A stretch of DNA of 14,731 nucleotides from Lachnospira sp. UBA4285 (GTDB lineage: Bacteria; Bacillota; Clostridia; Lachnospirales; Lachnospiraceae). A program made the translations under genes and the position numbers. The notes beneath the pieces were generated by a model that was not told where the DNA came from, did not search any database, and saw only the letters and a list, made by a program, of their open reading frames with translations. Shown in pieces: positions 1 to 6,173 of the stretch (position 1 is the first letter of the stretch; each line of letters begins with the position of its first letter). Where the stretch lies: contig DGVL01000139.1 of assembly GCA_002394965.1 (NCBI GenBank), positions 1-14,731 on the forward strand. The letters are read 5' to 3'.

Positions 1-20
1 CCAGCTGAGCTGGTGGTTTT
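1..20 (+). terminator. Partial hairpin with T-run at left edge
   Basis: The first bases read CCAG, a five-base loop CTGAG, then CTGG followed by TGGTTTT. The right arm CTGGTGG would pair fully if the missing upstream bases were CCA, so this looks like the distal half of an intrinsic terminator of a gene outside the window. It could instead be a terminal hairpin of a small IS200/IS605-like element. The left arm is cut by the window edge, so neither can be settled. Confidence 0.4.
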
Positions 21-71
21 GATTAGTGATGCACCCGCAGGTCAGGGGTATGTTGTTTTCATCCCCGGATT

Positions 72-100
72 TTGGCAGGGTTGTCAAAATGTGGTAGAAT
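72..100 (+). promoter_or_regulatory. Extended -10 sigma-A-type promoter for licD
   Basis: TTGGCA (72-77) is separated by 17 bases from TAGAAT (95-100), with an extended -10 TG at 92-93. Transcription would start near 107, leaving a leader of about 31 bases before the ATG at 138. The promoter overlaps the in-frame TTG at 72, which argues against that upstream start. Confidence 0.7.
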
Positions 101-137
101 GAGATCCCGAATGGAAAGCAGAAGAAGGGGATCCGTT

Positions 138-983
138 ATGGACAAGTTTCAGGAACTGCATGTGATCAATACAAAGCTTCTCGCGGAGCTTGACAGAGTC
201 TGCCGGATGCACGGCATTCCATATTATATGGATGGTGGAACGTTGATCGGCGCGGTGCGCCATCATGGCGCCATTCCGTGGGATGACGATGTGGATGTCA
301 CGATGAAGCGCCGTGACTATGAGCGCTTCATCAGAGAGGCAGTTCCGGATCTGGCAGAAGGATATCAGTTCATCCAGCCGGCGGACTACGGTGAAAACCA
401 TTTCTATGATTACGTGCCGCACATCGCCTATGTACATTCGCAGGTGGCGGATCCGGAAGATCCGGAGATGAAGTACTATAAGGGACTTCTGAATCATATA
501 CTGCTCGATATCTTTGTCCTGGATGAGATCACGGATTCCAGGATGGGACAGAAAATCCAGGTCGCGAAGATCCGTTTCCGCTATGGTCTGTCCTGGGCAT
601 ACCGCTACTCCATGGACAAGGATAAGTACACCGGCCTTCAGAATGCCGGCATCAAAGTGCTGCGCGCTCTCGGGCGGCGGAGCAGCCAGAGTCAGCTGCG
701 GGAAAAGTTTTATAAACTGGGCACTCGCTATGACGGGAAAGGCTGCGGGTTCTTATATTCGCCGTACTATATTTTCGAGGAGCTTGGCATCGTATATCCG
801 AAAGCCTGGTTTGACAGCGCGGTGGATCTGGAGTACGAAGGGCACAAGTTTCTCGGACCGGTCGGCTACGACAAAGTTCTCACATCCATGTTCGGTGACT
901 ATATGAAACTTCCGCCGAAAGAGGAGCAGATCCCGAAGCATTTTGACCCGAACAACCGCTTCTTTATCACCGATATCTCTTGA
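138..983 (+). CDS. LicD-family phosphotransferase
   Basis: LicD proteins transfer phosphocholine or a related phospho-group from a nucleotide carrier to a surface glycan such as teichoic acid, lipopolysaccharide or capsule; they are nucleotidyltransferase-fold enzymes acting in the cytoplasm. The 281-residue protein carries the family signature near its N-terminus: MDGGTLIGAVRHHGAIPWDD at residues 31-50, running into DVDV, whose aspartates (D49-D53) are the expected metal ligands. There is no signal peptide or membrane helix. I chose the ATG at 138 because GAAGAAGGGG ends 7 bases before it and the promoter lies at 72-100; in-frame starts further upstream (TTG 72, ATG 99, ATG 111) sit in or next to that promoter. 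It appears to be transcribed alone. The exact acceptor and donor cannot be read from sequence; no CDP-choline synthesis genes (licA/licC) are visible nearby, so the donor may not be choline. Confidence 0.9.
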   Translation: MDKFQELHVINTKLLAELDRVCRMHGIPYYMDGGTLIGAVRHHGAIPWDDDVDVTMKRRDYERFIREAVPDLAEGYQFIQPADYGENHFYDYVPHIAYVHSQVADPEDPEMKYYKGLLNHILLDIFVLDEITDSRMGQKIQVAKIRFRYGLSWAYRYSMDKDKYTGLQNAGIKVLRALGRRSSQSQLREKFYKLGTRYDGKGCGFLYSPYYIFEELGIVYPKAWFDSAVDLEYEGHKFLGPVGYDKVLTSMFGDYMKLPPKEEQIPKHFDPNNRFFITDIS

Positions 984-1008
984 CAGGTGAGCTTTTACTG
1001 CGTATACT
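980..1008 (+). promoter_or_regulatory. Near-consensus promoter of the sortase-pilin module
   Basis: A perfect TTGACA (980-985) is followed after 17 bases by TATACT (1003-1008). The -35 box overlaps the licD stop codon TGA (981-983). Transcription would begin near 1015, upstream of the terminator at 1073-1109, so the hairpin lies inside the 5' leader of the sortase transcript. Confidence 0.7.
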
Positions 1009-1072
1009 TTAAATCATAAAAATATATCTCCGGCGGCCCGGTCAGCCATCGGAAGGCGCGACAATTCATTCA

Positions 1073-1109
1073 GGGAGATCCGGCAGGAAACTGCCAGGTC
1101 TCCCTTTTT
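1073..1109 (+). terminator. Intrinsic terminator in the sortase leader
   Basis: GGGAGAT (1073-1079) plus C1080 pairs with GGTCTCCC (1097-1104), and GGCAG (1082-1086) pairs with CTGCC (1091-1095), with a C/A mismatch between them. The loop is a GAAA tetraloop (1087-1090) and TTTTT follows (1105-1109). This is a textbook rho-independent terminator. It could end licD transcripts, and it also lies between the 980-1008 promoter and the sortase Shine-Dalgarno, which begins 14 bases downstream. An upstream ATCTCC (1026-1031) is complementary to GGAGAT (1074-1079) and could form a short competing pairing. Confidence 0.85.
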
Positions 1110-1122
1110 GCATTGGCGCGGG

Positions 1123-1130
1123 AAAGGAGG
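1123..1130 (+). promoter_or_regulatory. Sortase Shine-Dalgarno in front of an ATA codon
   Basis: AAAGGAGG is a near-perfect ribosome binding site. The only codon at usable spacing in the sortase frame is ATA at 1135-1137, four bases downstream. The nearest ATG (1149) is in another frame that stops at 1319. This site decides the start chosen for the sortase. Confidence 0.7.
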
Positions 1131-1134
1131 AACA

Positions 1135-1977
1135 ATAAGAGCAAGGGAATGCCTGCTGCTTGCTGCCGCTGTATGCCTGCTGGCATTTCCGGCTTTCAGC
1201 GACAGCCTGAGCCAGGCTCGTCAGGCACGAATCTTTGGGACGGAGGCACAGGAGAAGAAGGCTGGGACGCAGAAGGATCCGGAAAAGGAAGAGATGCGGC
1301 AGAAAGCGATTCTCTATAACCAGAGCATCCGGAGAGAACAGCAGGCCGGATATGCAGGCTATTACGGAGATACGGCAGATGAGACAGACAAAGTGTATCA
1401 CGAGCTTCTCTCAGAAGATGAGAACGGCATCATGGCGGCTGTCAGTGTGCCGTCTCTGAACATTCTGCTGCCGGTGATGCATGGGACGCACCCGGAAGAT
1501 CTGCAGATTGCTGCAGGACATATGTACGGGACTTCGCTTCCAGTGGGCGGACCGGGATGCAACGCGTGTATCGCGGCGCACACAGGACTTCCCACGGCCA
1601 GCCTCTTCACAGATCTGGTGCGTATTCGGACGGGGGAATATGTTTTTATCTATGTGCTCGGCGAAAAACACTGTTATCGGGTAGAAGAGGTACTCACGGT
1701 GCCGCAGGGGGAGGAAGCCCCCTGGCTGATGGCAGATGACGCGGACCGGATCACGCTTTACACCTGCACGCCGCCCGGAATCAACGATCACAGGCTTCTG
1801 GTCCGCTGCACGCGGGACCGCAGTTCTGAAGAGCCGGAAGTAACAGAATCCTCCGGGACGCAGGATACCGGAGAAGAGGCGTTTCACCGGCAGTTTGAGG
1901 AGGCAGAGGAGCGCGCGGCGTGTCTGCTGGCGCTGGTACTTTTTATTCCTGCTTTTTTTCTGTTTATCTTACGTTGA
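1135..1977 (+). CDS. Class C (pilin-polymerising) sortase
   Basis: This is a membrane-anchored transpeptidase that joins pilin subunits through the pilin-motif lysine. The 280-residue product has an N-terminal hydrophobic segment (about residues 6-21) and a C-terminal membrane helix (about 262-279), the two-anchor layout of class C enzymes. The catalytic core is complete: AAHTGLP with H149, LYTCTPPG with C211 and HRLLVRC with R220. GTSLPVGG and SLFTDL, also typical of the class, precede and follow the histidine. Oddities: the usual HRGLP is HTGLP, LVRG is LVRC, and I see no DPF/DPW-type lid motif before the core. The start is uncertain. The frame is open back to a TTG at 1108, but that codon lies in the terminator T-run. 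The ATA at 1135 follows AAAGGAGG and gives the N-terminus (M/I)RARECLLLAAAV. The pilin begins 34 bases after the stop, so the two are very likely co-transcribed. Confidence 0.85.
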   Translation: MRARECLLLAAAVCLLAFPAFSDSLSQARQARIFGTEAQEKKAGTQKDPEKEEMRQKAILYNQSIRREQQAGYAGYYGDTADETDKVYHELLSEDENGIMAAVSVPSLNILLPVMHGTHPEDLQIAAGHMYGTSLPVGGPGCNACIAAHTGLPTASLFTDLVRIRTGEYVFIYVLGEKHCYRVEEVLTVPQGEEAPWLMADDADRITLYTCTPPGINDHRLLVRCTRDRSSEEPEVTESSGTQDTGEEAFHRQFEEAEERAACLLALVLFIPAFFLFILR

Positions 1978-2011
1978 GTATTTTTCACTGTCAGAAAACA
2001 AGGAGATTCTT

Positions 2012-3760
2012 ATGAAACTTCATATTACAGGCCTTCTGGCCGCATGCTGCCTTGCCGGCATGAGTATTCTGCCGCCTGTGTGCGTGCCCGCCGACGACAC
2101 GCCGCAGGCGGTCATCGACGAATCCGCACCGGTGAGTCTTACGATTCACAAGTATGAGAACAACGACGCATATCAGACCATCGGAGACGGCACTGTTCAG
2201 GTGGTGCCAGGCGCTCCGATGGAAGGAATTGAGTATTCCGTGAGCCGGATCGGCAGCTGGGTTTCTGCCGGGGACGGCAATGAGGCCGGTTCATATTTTA
2301 CCGATGTCTTACCGGATTTCCTGAAGCTGCTGTCTGAGAACGGAGCAAACCTGACTGCCCGGACTGTCGGGGGTGTTTCTGTATTTTTCCCGGAGGAGAT
2401 GGAAAGCGCGCTGAACCAGGCAGAAAGCGCCGCCGGCATGACACCCGGAGCTGTGGCTGTGACAGATTTTGTCCGGGAACACAGAGCAGCATCGGGAAAG
2501 ACAGGGGCTGACGGATCTCTTAAACTGACAGGACTTGCGCAAGGCATCTATCTTGTGGCGGAAACCGACACATCCGGCTTGCGCCAGAGAGAAGGAGCGG
2601 AGGCAAAGAGCTGCGTCCTGGCGGTGACAGAACCGTTCCTTGTCACACTTCCCATGACCAGTCAGGCGGAGATTTCCGGGCATCCGGCTGGGACACAGTG
2701 GCAGACAGACGTCCACGTCTATCCGAAGAACGCCACGATTTCCATCCCCAAGTACATTGTGGATGAAGGCGGCGAGAAACTTCTCACTGCCGATGACAGA
2801 GCCATCGGGCAGGACACGGTTCAGATCCTGACGCCCGGTGTTCCGGCTGTCCGGGAGGACCAGGCGTATGAGACATATATTGTTACCGATACCATGGATG
2901 CGGGACTGTCATTTACCTGCGTGGACAGTGTAAAGCTCGGCAGCTTCGTGGCGAAGCCGGAAGGAATGAGCAGCTTCTCCGGTTTCCGGGAACTTAACGA
3001 AAACGATTATGTCGTTGAAGGGAAGCCAGGGGGTCAGTCATTCCGGGTTGTCCTCACGCAGACAGGACTGGCGGTCCTGAACTCCGTGAAAACACAGAGC
3101 CAGCTCCTCATTACGTTTAAAAGCCGGCTCAGTGGGGCTGCACCTTCCGGGACAGGGGAGAAAATTTCTAACACGCCGGAGCTCACATTTCGGACAAAAG
3201 ACACCATCAGCTCCAGCGTGCGGGGTAATACGCCTGCTCTTTACACATATTCACTTGCACTCACGAAAACAGGGCTTACGGACGGAAGCCTGGCAGTCTT
3301 TTCCGTGGCCATGAATGATAATCCGGTTGCCTTTACAAAGGAGCGCGACGGCGTGTATCATGTTACGGACATGGCGGCGTCGGAGACCGGTGAAAGCAAA
3401 GTCCGGCCGGACAAGGAAGGAAATCTGCTCCTGAAGGGACTTGACAGTAAAATATATACATTCACCGAGACAGAAACCGAAGAAGGGAGATCTCTTCTGA
3501 CGGAACCGTTTGATATCGTATTCTCCGGAAATACCCCGGCGGACGGGAAGCTGAAGGCGGCGAAGATCCGCACCGGCGGGCGGGAGAACAGCCTGGTGGT
3601 GACAGACGGAACAGCGCACTGCAGTGTGCACAACGAAAAAGCTGCAGTTCTATACACAGGAGGCAGAGGACGCCTTCTCTTTTCGCTGTGCGGTGCTGCT
3701 GTACTTCTGGCGGCGATTCTCTTGATGCGCCGGAGCGCACATGAAGAACGCAGCCGATAA
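2012..3760 (+). CDS. Sortase-dependent major pilin (isopeptide-forming)
   Basis: This is the likely fibre subunit polymerised by the upstream sortase. The 582-residue protein has a signal peptide (about 1-27), then an N-terminal domain with strand LTIHKYEN (43-50) and an E-box GLAQGIYLVAET (174-185, E184). The pilin motif is WQTDVHVYPKN (230-240), in which K239 is the expected linking lysine. A middle domain follows (about 245-400). A Cna-B-like domain (about 411-500) contains LALTKTG (415-421) and IYTFTETET (481-489), the lysine and glutamate strands expected for an internal isopeptide bond. The C-terminus has a sorting-signal layout: VLYTGG (546-551), a hydrophobic helix (about 555-571) and a basic tail RRSAHEERSR. 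The pentapeptide is VLYTG, not LPXTG. The ATG at 2012 is preceded by AAGGAG at good spacing; the frame is open further upstream, but that part overlaps the sortase C-terminus and is not pilin-like. No second (tip or base) pilin is present. Confidence 0.88.
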   Translation: MKLHITGLLAACCLAGMSILPPVCVPADDTPQAVIDESAPVSLTIHKYENNDAYQTIGDGTVQVVPGAPMEGIEYSVSRIGSWVSAGDGNEAGSYFTDVLPDFLKLLSENGANLTARTVGGVSVFFPEEMESALNQAESAAGMTPGAVAVTDFVREHRAASGKTGADGSLKLTGLAQGIYLVAETDTSGLRQREGAEAKSCVLAVTEPFLVTLPMTSQAEISGHPAGTQWQTDVHVYPKNATISIPKYIVDEGGEKLLTADDRAIGQDTVQILTPGVPAVREDQAYETYIVTDTMDAGLSFTCVDSVKLGSFVAKPEGMSSFSGFRELNENDYVVEGKPGGQSFRVVLTQTGLAVLNSVKTQSQLLITFKSRLSGAAPSGTGEKISNTPELTFRTKDTISSSVRGNTPALYTYSLALTKTGLTDGSLAVFSVAMNDNPVAFTKERDGVYHVTDMAASETGESKVRPDKEGNLLLKGLDSKIYTFTETETEEGRSLLTEPFDIVFSGNTPADGKLKAAKIRTGGRENSLVVTDGTAHCSVHNEKAAVLYTGGRGRLLFSLCGAAVLLAAILLMRRSAHEERSR

Positions 3761-3787
3761 GTTTATACAAATTTTCCCGGATTCGAG

Positions 3788-3816
3788 TTGAAAAGATACC
3801 TCTTACCACTTATTAT
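3788..3816 (+). promoter_or_regulatory. Sigma-A-type promoter for degV
   Basis: TTGAAA (3788-3793) is followed after 17 bases by TATTAT (3811-3816). Transcription would start near 3823, giving a leader of about 74 bases. The promoter starts 27 bases after the pilin stop. I see no clear terminator hairpin after the pilin, so pilin transcripts may run into degV. Confidence 0.65.
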
Positions 3817-3828
3817 TTTAGCTGTATG

Positions 3829-3846
3829 AATCAGGAAATCCTGTTT
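3829..3846 (+). repeat. Short inverted repeat in the degV leader
   Basis: CAGGA (3832-3836) and TCCTG (3839-3843) are inverted around AA. The symmetry continues outwards with AA/TT after one T/T mismatch. It lies within about 25 bases of the predicted transcription start, where an operator could act, but it resembles no regulator site that I know and may be chance. Confidence 0.3.
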
Positions 3847-3896
3847 GAGTGTATGGCGGCGGTCTGCCCGCAGGCCAGGAGAGGATACAGCGGAAT

Positions 3897-4754
3897 ATGA
3901 ATGCGTCAAAGACTGCGGTTCTTACGGATTCGGCAGCGGATCTGCCGGAGGAGATAAAGGAAAGGTATCACATTTTTACAGTGCGGATGAAGGTTATCTA
4001 TCATGACCGCATGTACGAAGACGGCAGAATAGATCCGATGTATATCTATGAGCATTTCCGGGAAGAGATTCCGAAGACGTCGACTCCGAACATGGCGGAA
4101 GTCATGGACGTGGTGGATGAGATCCGAGCAGAAGGGTATGAGAATATCATAGCGGTCATGATCTCCAGCCATCTGAGCGGCACATACGGTGTTGTGCGGT
4201 CTGCTTTTGAAGAAGAGGGGCTGAAAGCCTTCGCGATGGACTCGAAGAACATATCTATCGGCTCCGGGATCTATGCGTACTATGCAGCGTATCTGCTGGA
4301 GCAGGGGGCGTCGTTTGATGAGACGGTCGCGGCGCTGAAAAAGAAACAGGAAGAAGGAGCCAGCGTTCTGAATTTTTACATGGACGGACTCGATTATCTG
4401 GCGAAAGGCGGGCGCATTACACCGGCCGTGGCGCTTGTCGGCAAGGTCCTTCATCTGAAGCCGATCATCGCCTGTGACAAGGAAGGCGTGTATTATCCGG
4501 TCGCCAAGATCCGCGGCCAGGCGAAAGGCGTGAGCCGACTTGTCGATCTGGTCCTCCCGGAAGGGCTGGATATCTCAAAATACTGGATAAGCGTCATGAC
4601 CGGCGACGGCGACAAGCTTGCGGATCAGGCTATCAAGAGAATCTACGAGAAGTATCCGGCCGCCGATATCATCATGCGGAAACAGATCACGGCGACAATG
4701 GCAATTCACACAGGCCCGGGCCTTCTGGGAATTGACCGCTTTGAATACAAATAA
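3897..4754 (+). CDS. DegV-family fatty-acid-binding protein
   Basis: DegV proteins are soluble proteins that hold one fatty acid. In Staphylococcus aureus the family members FakB1 and FakB2 present the fatty acid to the kinase FakA for phosphorylation and entry into phospholipid synthesis. The 285-residue length is typical. Signature elements appear in order: VLTDSAADLP (8-17), TSTPN (61-65), ISSHLSGTY (89-97), MDSKNISIGSG (114-124), LDYLAKGGRI (165-174) and AIHTGPGLLGI (269-279). The TSTP serine S62, the SSHLSG serines and H271 are in the positions that contact the lipid carboxylate in this family. I chose the ATG at 3897 because family members begin just before the TDS motif. Its candidate Shine-Dalgarno AGGAGAGG (3877-3884) is 12 bases away, which is long; a GTG at 3849 would add 16 residues. 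No fakA-like kinase gene is in the window. Confidence 0.92.
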   Translation: MNASKTAVLTDSAADLPEEIKERYHIFTVRMKVIYHDRMYEDGRIDPMYIYEHFREEIPKTSTPNMAEVMDVVDEIRAEGYENIIAVMISSHLSGTYGVVRSAFEEEGLKAFAMDSKNISIGSGIYAYYAAYLLEQGASFDETVAALKKKQEEGASVLNFYMDGLDYLAKGGRITPAVALVGKVLHLKPIIACDKEGVYYPVAKIRGQAKGVSRLVDLVLPEGLDISKYWISVMTGDGDKLADQAIKRIYEKYPAADIIMRKQITATMAIHTGPGLLGIDRFEYK

Positions 4755-4812
4755 TCAGACGGAGGCGAAGAACCGCTTGCGTCAGGAAATCTGATGCTTA
4801 AGGGACACACTT

Positions 4813-4847
4813 ATAAGGGCCGGTGAAGGTTTTTCACCGGCCTTTAT
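4813..4847 (+). terminator. Hairpin terminator between degV and the DUF4317 gene
   Basis: GGCCGGTGAA (4818-4827) pairs with TTCACCGGCC (4833-4842) around a five-base loop. ATAAG (4813-4817) extends the stem against TTTAT (4843-4847) with one G-T pair, making about 15 base pairs. The T-run is short (TTT). The Shine-Dalgarno of the next gene starts only a few bases downstream. Confidence 0.7.
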
Positions 4848-4861
4848 CAGAAAGGGAAGAT

Positions 4862-6067
4862 ATGAACAGGCGGGAACTGAATGAGATAAAGGCTCTTTTT
4901 GAACCGGATAACTGCGAGAACGGAATGGGAATCCGCCAGATCGCAGGGGCTTATTTTGACGGAGAAGGAAAGGAGATCGTCTGCGCAAAAGAGGACCTGG
5001 AAAGCCTGAGAGTGGCGGAGAGGCTCAAGTATTTTGAGATCTTCCGGAGAGTACTGTCCGGAACACCGGGAAAGAATCAGATCAATCCGGGATTCTCCGA
5101 TGATGCTTACGCTCCGGACGGTGGCCGCGGACTGCTTCTTTCACTGCGGGACAGTGAACTGAAGGATGACGCCGCCCTGCAGGATTTTTTTACAAAAACC
5201 GCTTCCAGCCTGGCGATAAAGGGCAATTTCCTGATACTGCTTGCCTGGCATGCTTATGATCTTCCGGTAGTCACGGAGGATGGTATCCGCGACTCTGAGA
5301 ATTCGGAGGAAGTGTTCCGCTATATTATCTGCGCGGTCTGCCCTGTCAGTCCGGAAAAGGGAGGACTGGCATTTGACAGTGAACTGAAGCGGTTCCGCGA
5401 TCTGAACCTTTCGATGGTTGTGGATGCGCCTGTCTGCGGATTTCTGTTCCCGGCTTTCAATGACAGGACCAGCGACGAAGACAGTCTTCAGTTTTATTCC
5501 AGGAATGCCAACGACCTGCAGAGTGGATTCCTGGAGAACATTCTTGGCTGCCGCCGGACTCTGGGAGCTTCGGAGCAGAAAGATGTCTTCTGTGACATTG
5601 TGAAAGCGACGGTCGGAGATGACATCGATTTTGAAGTGGCCAAGAGGATCGACGACAATCTCAGGGAACTTCAGAATGAACAGAAGACGGAGAACAGAGA
5701 AAAGGTTCCGTCCATCGACCGGAAAGAGGCGAGGAGAGTTCTGGAGAAAAGCGGCGTCCCGGAAGAGAAGCTGGAGACCTTCGAAGAGCAGTTCGAGATG
5801 CAGGCGGGCGAGGGACAGCAGCTGGCCATGACGAATCTGACAAAGAGCAAAGACATGGTCGTCAGAACACCCTCCGTTGTCGTGCATGTAAGGCCGGAGG
5901 ACAGCGATCTGCTGCAGACACGCGAGATCGACGGAGAAGTCTATCTGGTCATCCGTATCGATGAGAACCTGAGTGTCAACGGGATATCTGTGAATCCCGG
6001 GACCGGTGAGGTGACCGAATATCCGGACGGGACGGAAGAAAACGGCGGTCAGGCGCAGCAGCCGTGA
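4862..6067 (+). CDS. DUF4317-family protein of unknown function
   Basis: This is a 401-residue soluble protein without signal peptide or membrane helices. It matches my memory of DUF4317 proteins, which are about 400 residues long and common in Lachnospiraceae and relatives. The N-terminus MNRRELNEIKALFEPDNC, then IRQIAGAYFDGEGKEI (25-40) and LKYFEIFRRVLSGTPGKN (roughly 60-80), are the typical opening. The C-terminal part contains a VVVHVRPEDSDL strand-rich stretch and the ending VNGISVNPGTGEV. A charged, probably helical region lies around residues 260-325. No catalytic motif is recognisable and I assign no function. The ATG at 4862 is preceded by AAGGGAAG; the frame runs upstream to a GTG at 4823, but that codon lies in the terminator hairpin. 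I found no convincing promoter between degV and this gene. Confidence 0.85.
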   Translation: MNRRELNEIKALFEPDNCENGMGIRQIAGAYFDGEGKEIVCAKEDLESLRVAERLKYFEIFRRVLSGTPGKNQINPGFSDDAYAPDGGRGLLLSLRDSELKDDAALQDFFTKTASSLAIKGNFLILLAWHAYDLPVVTEDGIRDSENSEEVFRYIICAVCPVSPEKGGLAFDSELKRFRDLNLSMVVDAPVCGFLFPAFNDRTSDEDSLQFYSRNANDLQSGFLENILGCRRTLGASEQKDVFCDIVKATVGDDIDFEVAKRIDDNLRELQNEQKTENREKVPSIDRKEARRVLEKSGVPEEKLETFEEQFEMQAGEGQQLAMTNLTKSKDMVVRTPSVVVHVRPEDSDLLQTREIDGEVYLVIRIDENLSVNGISVNPGTGEVTEYPDGTEENGGQAQQP

Positions 6068-6073
6068 CCGATG

Positions 6074-6095
6074 AATGCATTTGCTGCATTTGCCA
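6074..6095 (+). repeat. Small hairpin and tandem repeat upstream of the V-ATPase promoter
   Basis: AATGCA (6074-6079) and TGCATT (6085-6090) form a six-base-pair hairpin with a five-base loop. The same stretch reads as two copies of GCATTTGC (6078-6085 and 6087-6094). It starts 6 bases after the DUF4317 stop. It has no T-run, so it is at best a weak terminator or an operator for the V-ATPase promoter. Confidence 0.3.
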
Positions 6096-6104
6096 CAGAT
6101 TCCG

Positions 6105-6135
6105 TTCGTAATCCGGCTGAAGAATATGATATAAT
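6105..6135 (+). promoter_or_regulatory. Extended -10 promoter of the V-ATPase operon
   Basis: A perfect TATAAT (6130-6135) carries an extended -10 TG at 6127-6128. The -35 region is poor; TTCGTA (6105-6110) at 19 bases is the best I can find, so the extended -10 probably compensates. Transcription would start near 6142, about 32 bases before the first gene of the operon. No other promoter of this quality is evident between here and the window end. Confidence 0.6.
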
Positions 6136-6173
6136 CAATTCCAACAAATACGTATGCCAGCAGAGGTGCTTAA

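Noticed and set aside
1015..1072. T-box or known riboswitch in the sortase leader
   Set aside because: I could not see a T-box TGGNACC-like element or any conserved riboswitch core, so only a generic attenuator is proposed.
1113..1319. Short ORF starting with ATG-like codons in a second frame over the sortase start, possibly meaning a frameshifted sortase
   Set aside because: Its translation has no sortase or signal-peptide character, while the 1135 frame already gives a basic and hydrophobic N-terminus without any frameshift.
1895..2011. Upstream extension of the pilin frame by 39 residues with a hydrophobic stretch
   Set aside because: It overlaps the sortase C-terminus out of frame. The ATG at 2012 has a good Shine-Dalgarno and begins a proper signal peptide.
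5141..5887. Minus-strand ORF of 248 codons
   Set aside because: It is antisense to the DUF4317 gene, has no recognisable domain and reflects the codon bias of the true gene.
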